DNA of 64,000 nt, taken from the NCBI RefSeq assembly GCF_026167665.1, contig NZ_CP098740.1:5952001-6016000 (forward strand), read 5' to 3'. The notes under the pieces were generated by a model. That model made no database searches. It had not been told where the DNA came from and saw only the letters and a program-made list of their open reading frames with translations. The translations under genes were made by a program, and so were the position numbers. Below, one piece after another: positions 22,793 through 34,004 of this stretch. Every line of letters begins with the position of its first letter. Positions within the stretch are counted from its first letter, which is position 1. The DNA comes from Streptomyces drozdowiczii. Lineage in GTDB: Bacteria > Actinomycetota > Actinomycetes > Streptomycetales > Streptomycetaceae.

Positions 22793-23085
22793 TGCCGGTA
22801 GAGCTGGAGCTCCTGCTCGGGGGAGAGGTGGCGGCCCACGCCGAAGTCGGGCGCGTCCTTGATCAGCGCCCGGTCGAAGGGGACGCGCAGCGTGTCCTCC
22901 ACGAACTCGCTCGGCTCCAGCGGGACGAAGGCGTCACGGCTGAAGAGGCCGGTGCGCACGGCCGCCCATTCGGGGACCCCGGTCGCATCGTCGAGGTACA
23001 CCTCGTCCACGGTCCCGATCTTGGTGCCCTTGCGGTCGAAGGCCTTGCGGCCGATCAGGCTGCGCGGGTCGATGTCGGTCTGCAC
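22717..23085 (-). CDS. PRC-barrel domain protein
   Basis: A 122-residue soluble protein with a PRC-barrel (about residues 5-85: LIGRKAFDRKGTKIGTVDEVYLDD, VPLEPSEFVEDTLRVPFDRALI) and a short C-terminal tail with LSPEQELQLYRHYG. PRC-barrels occur in RNA processing and photosystem proteins; here the function is unknown. GTG 23085 follows GGGAGGG with a short spacer. Transcription is away from gcvP and its end overlaps dinB on the other strand. Confidence 0.85.
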   Translation of the reverse strand: MQTDIDPRSLIGRKAFDRKGTKIGTVDEVYLDDATGVPEWAAVRTGLFSRDAFVPLEPSEFVEDTLRVPFDRALIKDAPDFGVGRHLSPEQELQLYRHYGLDAAPGAPAPDRDFGRLAGQEE

Positions 23086-23210
23086 GGTCCCTCCCACACT
23101 GGTCGCGGCTGGTCCACAGGGACTACAGAAATGCAGTTCCGTGCTCTTGGCCACTCGAGAATTCTCGTCGTGTACCCCGCTGGTAGGCTGGTCATGGCTG
23201 CTGACCCCGT

Positions 23211-23427
23211 GCGGGAGAGTCGTCCGGAGCCCATCCGGAGGACGCCGAAGGAGCAAATCCTCCCCGGAATCTCTCAGGCCCCCGTACCGCACGGACGAGG
23301 TCACTCTGGAAAGCAGGGCGGGTTGCGCGCGGCCGATGGGCCGCAAGGAGCCTCTCCCTCACCGACGGTGAAAGCCGGCGCCCGTGTGGCGCCGGTGAAG
23401 CTCTCAGGTTGAGATGACAGAGGGGGA
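23211..23427 (+). promoter_or_regulatory. tandem glycine riboswitch
   Basis: Two glycine aptamers in tandem. The first shows GGGAGAGTC, GCCGAAGGAGCAAATCCTCCC and GAATCTCTCAGGC; the second shows CACTCTGGAAAGC, CACCGACGGTGAAAGCC, GGTGAAGCTCTCAGG and the closing strand. This is the standard architecture that turns on glycine-cleavage genes when glycine binds. It ends about 65 bases before the gcvP start. A -10-like TAGGCT lies at 23184-23189. Confidence 0.92.
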
Positions 23428-23492
23428 GGCCGTCAGGGCACCCGACGCCGCGGTGCCCCTCGCAGGTCGTGACAGACCAGGAGGCCTCCACC

Positions 23493-26378
<2,886 letters not shown>

Positions 26379-26392
26379 CGCGGACATGCGTC

Positions 26393-26426
26393 GGGGCCGG
26401 TGCGGAGACTTCTCCGGGCCGGCCCC
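26393..26426 (+). terminator. gcvP terminator
   Basis: Nested inverted repeats GGGGCCGG / CCGGCCCC (outer) and CGGAGA / TCTCCG (inner) form one long hairpin 15 bases after the gcvP stop, followed by TTCTTCTCTTT. Confidence 0.88.
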
Positions 26427-26450
26427 TTCTTCTCTTTCCGTACGGTCCGC

Positions 26451-26657
26451 TCAGGCGGCTTTGACGACCCGGCTCGCCGCCAGGGGCCTGTGCGGGGCGA
26501 TGATCTGCCCGTCCGGAAGCAGCTCACCGGTGTCCTCGAAGAGCAGGACGCCGTTGCACAGCAGGCTCCAGCCCTGCTCCGGGTGGTGGGCCACCTGGCG
26601 GGCGGCCTCCCGGTCGGCTGAGTCGGCTGTCGGGCAGGGTGGCTGATGCTGGCACAT
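26451..26657 (-). CDS. DUF5999 family small protein
   Basis: A 68-residue protein conserved across Streptomyces (DUF5999). It begins MCQHQPPCP with two early cysteines and a histidine, then ADSADREAARQVAHHPEQGW, and ends with the HRPL region. Function unknown; the Cys/His start might bind metal. No good ribosome binding site precedes ATG 26657 and the in-frame ATG at 26714 would add 19 residues not typical of the family. Confidence 0.8.
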   Translation of the reverse strand: MCQHQPPCPTADSADREAARQVAHHPEQGWSLLCNGVLLFEDTGELLPDGQIIAPHRPLAASRVVKAA

Positions 26658-26912
26658 GGATGGGTTCTTTCGCTGCGTCGAGTTGAGTGACCTGCGGTGT
26701 GAAGAGGTGTTCATGACCGCCCCCGTATCGATCGGTCGAATCCCAGTGTTGCCCCACGGGCGTCAATCCGCAGGGATTTCGCCGCAGCGCTTCCACTCCT
26801 CCCATGACGCGTCACCCGCCCGGACGGTTCAACTCAACTGCACTGTCACTTCGGGTGGTTCGGGGTGGCCGGATGGGACTAGTCCGGATGGGCGGGGTGT
26901 CGTACGCGCGAC
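26658..26912. other. intergenic region between DUF5999 and a leftward unknown gene
   Basis: No gene is seen. Both flanking genes read leftward, so this holds the promoter of the DUF5999 gene. A TTGACG (complement of 26763-26768) is a possible -35 box but I found no matching -10. Confidence 0.4.
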
Positions 26913-26960
26913 CGCGTGCTGTGCCCCGCCGCCGGACGGGGCGACGGGGCACAGCACGCG
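26913..26960 (-). terminator. hairpin terminator
   Basis: A perfect 16-bp inverted repeat (CGCGTGCTGTGCCCCG, 26913-26928, with 26945-26960) with a 16-base loop lies 18 bases beyond the stop of the leftward 198-residue gene. Confidence 0.82.
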
Positions 26961-26978
26961 GAGCGGACGGCGGCCGGC

Positions 26979-27575
26979 TCAGGCCGGGGCCGGCGAGCCC
27001 AGCAGCGGACCGGGGCCCGGCGTGATCCGGGTGGTGATCACCGGCAGCAGGTCGGCGGCCCGGTGCGGCCGGTGGGCGGCGAAGCCGGGAGGCGCCGGGG
27101 ACAGCGGCACGAGCACGTCGTCCGGGCCGGGCGCGCCGCAGGAGGCGTCCGCCGTGGGGTCGCCGTGCAGCCACAGGGCCAGCATGTACAGGTCGGGAAT
27201 GGACAGCAGCCTCGGCTGGTAGGGGCCGCTCATCCCCTCCGCCTGACGCAGCGCCAGTTCCGTCGAGGCGATGTACGGGCCCTCGAAGAAGTGCGAGAAG
27301 GTCCAGCCGTCCGCGGTGAGCATGGTGTCCGCCGCCGCCACCGCCCGTTCCGTGCTGCGGATCTGGAAGCGCCAGGCGGCGAGCCGGGTGGCGGGTGCGA
27401 GGTCGCCCGGGGCGATGCCCAGCACATGGACGGGCAGCGGGTGTTCGGGGCTCAGCGGTCCCTGTGCGGACCGCAGGGCGGGCGTACGGGCCTCGCGGAC
27501 CGCGGTCGGTGAACCGAGCGCGGCGAGAACGCTGCGCAGCGCGGGCGCGGGGGCCGGGGGAACATGCAGCGGCAT
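26979..27575 (-). CDS. conserved protein of unknown function
   Basis: A 198-residue soluble protein rich in Ala and Pro. I recognise no domain. The central part (TMLTADGWTFSHFFEGPYIASTELALRQAEG) looks like a folded core and the ends are Pro-rich. ATG 27575 has GAGAGG ten bases upstream. It is divergent from the glutamate-cysteine ligase gene across about 480 bases and is terminated by a strong hairpin, which supports its being a real transcription unit. Confidence 0.65.
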   Translation of the reverse strand: MPLHVPPAPAPALRSVLAALGSPTAVREARTPALRSAQGPLSPEHPLPVHVLGIAPGDLAPATRLAAWRFQIRSTERAVAAADTMLTADGWTFSHFFEGPYIASTELALRQAEGMSGPYQPRLLSIPDLYMLALWLHGDPTADASCGAPGPDDVLVPLSPAPPGFAAHRPHRAADLLPVITTRITPGPGPLLGSPAPA

Positions 27576-28055
27576 AGTGGGTCGCCTCTCACTTCGGAGA
27601 CACGGTGGTGCGCGGGCGGGTGCGGACGGCGTTGTCGGCGTGCGGGGCCAGAGGAGGCCGGTGACTGAGCCGGTGCGTCAACTCTCTGCCTCGTCCGCGG
27701 AGTTTATACGACAGGTGTTCACGCGGGGTTTCCACTAGCCGCCACGGCTATTGCCGGCAAGGCGGTATCCGGACTTTATTATGCGGAGATCGTGCTGATT
27801 CGGCGCGAGCGGCGCAGCCGCCGCCTCGGGTTTTTCCCGCACCGCGGTCGGCCGAAACCCGTCGGGGCTTTACGGCCCCGCCGCACGGGGAAACGGCCCG
27901 ATGCGTCATGCCGAGTGAATGTGCCCGGGGCCCCGGCGCTCAGATTAGCGTGTGTGCGCCGTCCGCGGGGCGTTACGGATCACGTCCTGCGGGCATTATC
28001 GATCGTGATGCGGGCGGCCCGGGCCGCGTGCCGGCCACTTGAGGAGGACACTTCG
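27576..28055. promoter_or_regulatory. 480-bp divergent intergenic region
   Basis: No convincing gene. It is AT-richer than its surroundings in 27700-27790 and holds the palindrome TTGCCGGCAA (27751-27760) and a TTTATTATG stretch (27775-27783) that could be a -10 region for the rightward ligase gene. These are candidates only. Confidence 0.4.
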
Positions 28056-29561
28056 ATGGGGGAGAAGGTCGTCGCGGGCGACTTTGACCTGTCCGACCGG
28101 CAGAGGTACCGGAGGAAGCTGCACCAGTGCCTGGAGGCGCTGTCCGGGCTCCTGGCCGAGCGGCGGTTCGACCGGCCGCGCAACCTCATGGGCATGGAGA
28201 TCGAACTGAATCTCACGGGCGCCGACGCCATGCCGAAGATGTTGAATGGGCAGGTACTGGAGCGCATCGCGAGTCACGATTTCCAGACGGAACTGGGGAT
28301 GTTCAATCTTGAGGTGAACATAGTCCCCCATCATCTGTCGGGGCGTGTTCTGGACCAGTTGGCCGAGGAGCTGCGGACCGGGCTCGGATATGCCGACCGG
28401 AAGGCCGGTGAAGTCGATGCCGGGATCATGATGATCGGAATCCTGCCGACGCTCGGCCGCGACGACATGGTCCGGTCCAATCTCTCCGACGTCGACCGCT
28501 ACGCCCTTCTGAACGATCAAATGCTGGCGGCGCGCGGCGAGAGTTTCTCGCTCGATATCGAAGGCGTCGAGCGGCTGGTCGCGACCGCCGGATCGATCAC
28601 CCCGGAGGCGGCCTGCACCTCGCTGCAACTGCATCTCCAGGTCACCCCGGAACGCTTCGCCGACGTGTGGAACGCGGCGCAGGCCGTCGCCGCAGTGCAG
28701 GTCGCCCTGGGGGCCAACTCGCCGTTCCTCTTCGGCCGGGAGGTGTGGCGCGAGTCGCGCCCGCCGCTGTTCGAGCAGGCCACGGACACCCGGCCGCCCG
28801 AACTGCAGAACCAGGGCGTGCGGCCCAGGACCTGGTTCGGGGAGAAGTGGATCGGCTCGGTCGAGGAACTCTTCGAGGAGAACGTGCGGTACTTCCCGCC
28901 GCTCCTGCCCATCTGCGACGAGGAGGAGCCGCTGCGCGTCCTCGCCGACGGCGGGGTCCCCCAGCTGAAGGAGCTGGTCCTCCACAACGGCACGGTCTAC
29001 CGCTGGAACCGGCCGGTGTACGGGATCGCCGACGGCGTCCCGCATCTGCGCGTGGAGAACCGGGTGCTGCCCGCCGGCCCGACCGTCGCCGACGTCATCG
29101 CCAACACCGCGCTCTACTACGGCCTGGTGCGGGCGCTGGCGGAGGAGTCGCGTCCGGTGTGGACCCGGATGCCGTTCTCCGCCGCCGCCGAGAACTTCGA
29201 GACCGCGTGCCGCCACGGCATCGACGCCGAGCTGCTGTGGCCCAGGCCCGGCCGCTCCGGCGGGCTGACCCGGGTGCCCGTGACGAAGCTGGTGCGCGAC
29301 GAGCTCCTGCCGCTCGCCGCCGCCGGGCTCGACGGCTGGAACATCGAGCCGGCGGACCGGGACCACTACCTCGGGATCATCGACGGGCGCTGCAAGCGGC
29401 GGACGAACGGCGCGTCCTGGCAGGCGGACACCTATCACCGGGCGCGCGAGGCGGGCCTCGACCGGGGCGCCGCGCTCGCCGCGATGACCCGGCGCTACGG
29501 CGAGCTGATGCAGGGCGGGGACCCCGTGCACACCTGGCCGGCGGGCGTCCCGGCGCCGTGA
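28056..29561 (+). CDS. glutamate-cysteine ligase family 2 (GCS2) protein
   Basis: A 501-residue ATP-dependent carboxylate-amine ligase of the GCS2 family. The Mg/ATP-binding start NLMGMEIELNLTG (about residues 48-60) and the TELGMFNLEVNI segment carry the acidic metal ligands expected of the fold. Family members join glutamate to cysteine or a related amine. Streptomyces use mycothiol rather than glutathione, so the true substrate is uncertain. GAGGAGG (28041-28047) fixes ATG 28056; the open frame extends further upstream only because of the high GC. A hairpin terminator follows. Confidence 0.82.
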   Translation: MGEKVVAGDFDLSDRQRYRRKLHQCLEALSGLLAERRFDRPRNLMGMEIELNLTGADAMPKMLNGQVLERIASHDFQTELGMFNLEVNIVPHHLSGRVLDQLAEELRTGLGYADRKAGEVDAGIMMIGILPTLGRDDMVRSNLSDVDRYALLNDQMLAARGESFSLDIEGVERLVATAGSITPEAACTSLQLHLQVTPERFADVWNAAQAVAAVQVALGANSPFLFGREVWRESRPPLFEQATDTRPPELQNQGVRPRTWFGEKWIGSVEELFEENVRYFPPLLPICDEEEPLRVLADGGVPQLKELVLHNGTVYRWNRPVYGIADGVPHLRVENRVLPAGPTVADVIANTALYYGLVRALAEESRPVWTRMPFSAAAENFETACRHGIDAELLWPRPGRSGGLTRVPVTKLVRDELLPLAAAGLDGWNIEPADRDHYLGIIDGRCKRRTNGASWQADTYHRAREAGLDRGAALAAMTRRYGELMQGGDPVHTWPAGVPAP

Positions 29562-29568
29562 CGGGCGA

Positions 29569-29591
29569 GCCGGTCCGTGCTGCGGACCGGC
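29569..29591. terminator. bidirectional hairpin between convergent genes
   Basis: GCCGGTCCG and CGGACCGGC form a perfect 9-bp stem with a five-base loop, between the GCS2 gene stop (29561) and the stop of the leftward VWA gene (29596). Confidence 0.8.
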
Positions 29592-29595
29592 CCCC

Positions 29596-31380
29596 CTATT
29601 CCCCGGCCGCGCGGGCGCCCTGGCCCGCCGTCATCACCGCCTGGAGGATCACCGCCTGGATCTCGGCCGGGTCGTTCACCTGGTAGCCGCCGCCCCCGGT
29701 GGCCTTGGCGATCTCGTCCAGCTCCTCACGGTCCGCCTCCGGCCCGACGGCGATGGCCAGCAGCGGGACCGGGCGCGTCGGGTCGGCGATGGACTTCAGC
29801 TCCTCCACGAGGGCGGAGCGCGAGATGGACCGCTCGTCCTGGTTCGACCCGTCCGTGAGGATCACCACCGCGTTGAACTTGCCCTTCACATACGTACGCT
29901 GCGCCTCCTTGTACGCCGCCAGCGCGGTGTCGTACAGACCGGTGGCGCCGTCCGGCACCGGGCGCAGCGCGGCGAACGCGGCGGCCAGCTTCTCCCGGTG
30001 GGTGCCGCCGCCCTTCACCGGGTCGCCTAGTCCGGCGGTCGTCACCAGTTGCCGGTAGTCCTTGTCCCCGTCGAGCCTGGTCGCGAACTCCCAGAGCCCG
30101 ATCTCGTCGTTCGGGGTGAACTGGTCGAGCGCCTGGATCAGCGATGCCTTGGTGACGTCCATCCGGGACTGGTTGCGGCCCGGTACCGTCGCGGCCATGG
30201 AGCCGGAGGCGTCGACCACGGTGGTGAGCCGCGCGCTCTGCACGGTGATCGTCCACAAGCCGAGCGTCTCCTGGAGCGCCTCGTCAGTCGGGGCGGGCGG
30301 CTGCGTCGCGTCGTACGGCTGGGGCGACCGGCCGCCCGCCGCCGCGACCACCTTCTCGTCCGCCGCGCCGTACGTGGTCCGGAAGCCGTGCTCCCGGAAG
30401 GTGCGCAGGGAGCTGTCCTCGGAGAGGAGGATGGTGAACCGCAGCGCGGCCCGGCTCTCGTCCGTGGACTGGTGGCGCTCGTCCACCATCGTGAGCGGGT
30501 AGTTGAGCAGCGGGGTGCCGTCCTCCGGATAGAAGAGGTCGAGCTTGCCGTCGGCCGCCGATTCGGCGTTGTGGGCGAAGGCGGCCTGCTCGGAGAGGAG
30601 CACCACCTGGTTGCGCGCCGGGTTGCCCGCCTCGGCGCCCGAGCCGTCCTGCGGCAGGGTCGCCACGACCTGGGTGTCCCCGTCGGACATCCGCTGGGCG
30701 AGCAGCTTGGCGGTGGCCGCGACCCGGGTGTCGCTGTCGCCTCCCTGCTTCCGGGCGGAGGCGCCGATGCTGTTGAGGGCCAGCAGGCCGGTCGCCGAGC
30801 GCGCCGGGTCGGCGGAGCCGAGACGTACCCGGCCGGACTCCATGGCCGCGCCCGTCAACTCGGCCCAGGTGTACGTCTTCTTCGGCCAGCGCAGGTGCTC
30901 GGCGGCCCGGGGGACCGCGGCGAGCGTGACCGGTGAGGTGGCGACGGAGCCGCCGGGGGTGATGGCGGTGCCGTCCCCGGCGCCCTTGGCCCTGGTCAGC
31001 CACAGGTCCGAGTCGGGCAGCCACATCTGGTAGTCGGGGCGGGCTCCGCTCGCGAGGGCGTCCGCCACCTTGTACGAGTCACGGGCCACCACGTTCACGT
31101 CGACACAGCGTCCGTCCGAGCGCACCTCGTCCGTACGTGCCCGGTCGGCGATGGCACGTACGGCGGGGGCGATGTCCGGGGAGGCCACCATCGACAGATG
31201 GACGGCGTCCTCCTCGCAGGACTTCGAGAACGAGAGCAGGCCGCCCTGCACCGCGACCGCCGCGCCTCCCGCCACGGCGAGGACGAGCACGGTGGCGATG
31301 GCCACGGTCCGGAGGCGGCGCGGTGGACGGTCCCCGCCTCCGGCCGCCGCGCGGTCATCGGGCAAGCTGTGACGTCCCAT
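29596..31380 (-). CDS. membrane-anchored solute-binding-like and VWA domain protein
   Basis: A 594-residue protein exported to the cell surface: a basic N-terminus and one hydrophobic segment (about residues 22-42) act as signal or anchor. Residues about 55-340 resemble an ABC-type extracellular solute-binding fold (VHLSMVASPDIAPAVRAIA, WLPDSDLWL). Residues about 383-580 are a von Willebrand factor A domain with the MIDAS motif DASGS at D390 and ILTDGSNQDE. Such fusions are common in Streptomyces; ligand and partner are unknown. ATG 31380 is used because AAGGAGG lies about 12 bases upstream. It is divergent from the CPBP protease gene. Confidence 0.85.
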   Translation of the reverse strand: MGRHSLPDDRAAAGGGDRPPRRLRTVAIATVLVLAVAGGAAVAVQGGLLSFSKSCEEDAVHLSMVASPDIAPAVRAIADRARTDEVRSDGRCVDVNVVARDSYKVADALASGARPDYQMWLPDSDLWLTRAKGAGDGTAITPGGSVATSPVTLAAVPRAAEHLRWPKKTYTWAELTGAAMESGRVRLGSADPARSATGLLALNSIGASARKQGGDSDTRVAATAKLLAQRMSDGDTQVVATLPQDGSGAEAGNPARNQVVLLSEQAAFAHNAESAADGKLDLFYPEDGTPLLNYPLTMVDERHQSTDESRAALRFTILLSEDSSLRTFREHGFRTTYGAADEKVVAAAGGRSPQPYDATQPPAPTDEALQETLGLWTITVQSARLTTVVDASGSMAATVPGRNQSRMDVTKASLIQALDQFTPNDEIGLWEFATRLDGDKDYRQLVTTAGLGDPVKGGGTHREKLAAAFAALRPVPDGATGLYDTALAAYKEAQRTYVKGKFNAVVILTDGSNQDERSISRSALVEELKSIADPTRPVPLLAIAVGPEADREELDEIAKATGGGGYQVNDPAEIQAVILQAVMTAGQGARAAGE

Positions 31381-31549
31381 GTCGGTGGTGCCCCTCCTTG
31401 AGGATGTACAAGGAAAAGGGGGACCACACCATCGGCAATGGCGCTCGTCCCCCGGCCAGTCGCGCATGATCTTCGTACCTGCATTCGAGACCCTAGCGGG
31501 GCGGCGAGAGGCGTGGGACGCGAATGCACAACTGAGGGCAGGTGTACAG

Positions 31550-32344
31550 GTGGAGGCGGGGCGCGTGGCTGATTCTTTTCCCCAGGAGGCCGTGTCACAA
31601 CGGATTCTCCGGTCCGAGACGGTGCTGGTGCTGGCGCTCTCGCTGGGGGCCAGCGGCGTGTCCGCCCTTATCAGCTTTGTCGGATCGCTGACGAAACCAG
31701 GGGGTTTGAAGGATCAGGCGGCGACCCTCAACAGCTCCGCCGCCCCCGGCCGCCCTTGGCTGGATCTCGCCTGGCAGCTCTTCGGTATCGCGACCGCGCT
31801 GGTGCCCGTCGCACTCGTCGCGCATCTGCTCATCCGGGAAGGGACCGGGCTGCGCGTCCTCGGCTTCGACCGCACCCGGCCGGGGCAGGACGTGGCACGG
31901 GGCGCGTTCGTCGCGGCGGGCATCGGCAGCGCCGGGCTGGCCTTCTACCTGGTGGCCAGGGCCGCCGGCTTCAACCTCACCGTCGTGCCCGAGTCACTGC
32001 CCGACGTGTGGTGGAAGTTCCCCGTGCTCATCCTGTCGGCCCTCCAGAACGCCGTGCTGGAGGAGGTGATCGTCGTCGGCTATCTGCTGCGCAGGCTCGG
32101 GCAGCTGGGCTGGACGCCGATGGCCGCGCTGCTGGCCAGCTCGGTGCTGCGCGGCTCGTACCACCTCTACCAGGGCATCGGCGGGTTCATCGGCAACATG
32201 GTGATGGGCGTCGTCTTCGTGCTGCTCTACCGGCGCTGGCAGCGGGTGGGCCCGCTGGTCGCGGCGCACGCGCTGCTGGACATCGGCGCGTTCGTCGGTT
32301 ACGCGCTGCTCGCCGGGAAGGTGGGCTGGCTGCCCACCCCGTGA
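31550..32344 (+). CDS. CPBP family intramembrane protease
   Basis: A 264-residue polytopic membrane protein of the CAAX-protease/bacteriocin-processing (CPBP, ABI) family. The catalytic motifs are present: EE in NAVLEEVIVVGYLLRR, H in RGSYHLYQGIGGFIGN and H in VAAHALLDIGAF. Six to eight hydrophobic helices surround them. The substrate is unknown. GTG 31550 is preferred for its VEAGRVADSFPQ N-terminus, as in relatives, with GAGGG about 11 bases upstream; GTG 31565 is an alternative. Confidence 0.85.
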   Translation: MEAGRVADSFPQEAVSQRILRSETVLVLALSLGASGVSALISFVGSLTKPGGLKDQAATLNSSAAPGRPWLDLAWQLFGIATALVPVALVAHLLIREGTGLRVLGFDRTRPGQDVARGAFVAAGIGSAGLAFYLVARAAGFNLTVVPESLPDVWWKFPVLILSALQNAVLEEVIVVGYLLRRLGQLGWTPMAALLASSVLRGSYHLYQGIGGFIGNMVMGVVFVLLYRRWQRVGPLVAAHALLDIGAFVGYALLAGKVGWLPTP

Positions 32345-32353
32345 GCCCCGGGG

Positions 32354-33172
32354 TCACGGTCCGACGAGCAGTTCGCCGTCCAGCACCGTGACCGCGCGGC
32401 CCGTCAGCAGGGTGCGCGCGCCGCGCAGCGAGGTCCTTACGAGACCCGAGCGCGCGGACGCCTGGAGCCCGGTCAGCTCCTCGCGGCCGAGCCGGGCCGA
32501 CCAGAACGGGGCCAGGGCGGTGTGCGCGCTGCCCGTCACCGGGTCCTCGTCGATGCCCACGGCCGGGAAGAAGCCGCGCGAGACATAGTCGTACGCACGC
32601 ATCGGCGTCGCGGCGGCTGTGGCGATGACACCGCGCCGCGAGAGGGCGGCCAGCGCCGCGAAGTCCGGGGCCAGACCCCGTACGGCCGCCTCGTCCTTCA
32701 GCTCCACCAGCAGGTCCCCGACCTGCGCACCGGTGTCGTGCACGGACAGCGGCTCCGCGCCCAGGGCCTCCGCCAGGCCGGCCGGCGCGGGCTCCGGGGT
32801 CAGCGGGGCGGTCGGGAAGTCCAGCGTCAGCGAACCGTCCGGGTGCGCGGTCGACGCCAGCGTGCCGCACCGGGCGGCGAAGCGGACCGAGCCGGTGGCG
32901 GTGCCCGTGGTGTGCAGGACATGGGCCGTGGCGAGGGTGGCGTGGCCGCACATGTCCACCTCGGTGACCGGGGTGAACCACCGCAGCGCCCAGTCCGCGT
33001 CACCGCCCGGTGGCAGCGGGTGGGCGAACGCGGTCTCGGAGAGATTCAGCTCGGCGGCGACCCGCTGGAGGAAGGCGTCCTCGGGAAAGCCCTCGGGGCC
33101 GAACAGCAGGACGCCGGCGGGGTTGCCGGCGAAGGGGCGGTCGGTGAACGCGTCTACGGTACGAATCCTCAT
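32354..33172 (-). CDS. PhzF family isomerase/epimerase-like protein
   Basis: A 272-residue protein with the two-domain diaminopimelate-epimerase fold of the PhzF family. The N-terminus VDAFTDRPFAGNPAGV is diagnostic and the catalytic glutamate is E46 in LNLSETAF. The GHATLATAHVL and DPVTGSAHTALAPFW segments complete the active site. PhzF itself isomerises a phenazine precursor, but no phenazine genes are near, so the substrate is unknown. It converges on the CPBP gene with a nine-base gap. Confidence 0.9.
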   Translation of the reverse strand: MRIRTVDAFTDRPFAGNPAGVLLFGPEGFPEDAFLQRVAAELNLSETAFAHPLPPGGDADWALRWFTPVTEVDMCGHATLATAHVLHTTGTATGSVRFAARCGTLASTAHPDGSLTLDFPTAPLTPEPAPAGLAEALGAEPLSVHDTGAQVGDLLVELKDEAAVRGLAPDFAALAALSRRGVIATAAATPMRAYDYVSRGFFPAVGIDEDPVTGSAHTALAPFWSARLGREELTGLQASARSGLVRTSLRGARTLLTGRAVTVLDGELLVGP

Positions 33173-33316
33173 GGGCCGACCGTAGGTCTCCGTCCCGGCC
33201 CGGAACCAAGGCCAATCGCGGACCGGTGGCCTCCTTGAGGGCTGTCCGGCACCGCGCCGGGCTTGACCTTGTCACGGTGACAACCGCTTCACTCGGCCGC
33301 GAGGAGGTGGTCCCCC

Positions 33317-33985
33317 ATGACCACGGCGAACGAGGAGACGGCCGTCGCGCGGGCGCTGCGCGGGCTGGAGCACGGTGACGCGTCGGTGCGGTTGCGGACC
33401 GCGCTGGCGGTCGGATCGGCGCCGGACGCGCGGCTGGTGGACCGGCTCGTGGAGCGGTGCGCGGCCGAGCCGGACTTCTCCGTACGGGAGATGCTGACCT
33501 GGGCGCTCACCCGGCATCCGCGGGACCTGACGGTGCCCAGGCTCGTCGGCGAGCTGCGCTCGGAGCGCCCGCAGGCCCGTAGCCAGGCGCTGCACACGCT
33601 GTCCAAGACCGGCGACCGGCGGGCCTGGCCGGCGATCACCCCGGCCCTGCTCACCGACCCCGACGACGAGGTGGCGCGCGCGGCCTGGCGCACCGCGGTC
33701 CTCCTCGTCCCCGAGGACGAGGCGCCCGCGCTCGCCGCGGTGCTGACCGGGCAGCTCGGGCGCGGCGGACGCGAGACGCGGCTGAGCCTCAGCCGGGCGC
33801 TGATCGCCCTCGGCGCCCCGGCCGCGCCCGCACTGGACGCCGCCGCCGCGCACCCCGAGCCCCGGGTCCGCGAGCACGCACTCGCCACCGAGGAGCTGCG
33901 GCGCGACCCGGACGCCGGGTTCGACCTGGCGATCGAGGAGGCGAAGCGGAGGGTGGCCCTCGGGGCTTACGGTGATCCGGCCTGA
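33317..33985 (+). CDS. HEAT-repeat protein
   Basis: A 222-residue all-helical protein made of degenerate HEAT repeats (for example DASVRLRTALAVGS, FSVREMLTWALTRHP, DDEVARAAWRTAVLLVP, EPRVREHALATEEL), a fold used for protein-protein contact. GAGGAGG precedes ATG 33317. It runs directly into the next gene, which is a MerR regulator carrying the same kind of repeats, so the two products may interact; that is inference. Confidence 0.8.
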   Translation: MTTANEETAVARALRGLEHGDASVRLRTALAVGSAPDARLVDRLVERCAAEPDFSVREMLTWALTRHPRDLTVPRLVGELRSERPQARSQALHTLSKTGDRRAWPAITPALLTDPDDEVARAAWRTAVLLVPEDEAPALAAVLTGQLGRGGRETRLSLSRALIALGAPAAPALDAAAAHPEPRVREHALATEELRRDPDAGFDLAIEEAKRRVALGAYGDPA

Positions 33986-34004
33986 TCCCAACGAAAGGCC
34001 GGAA

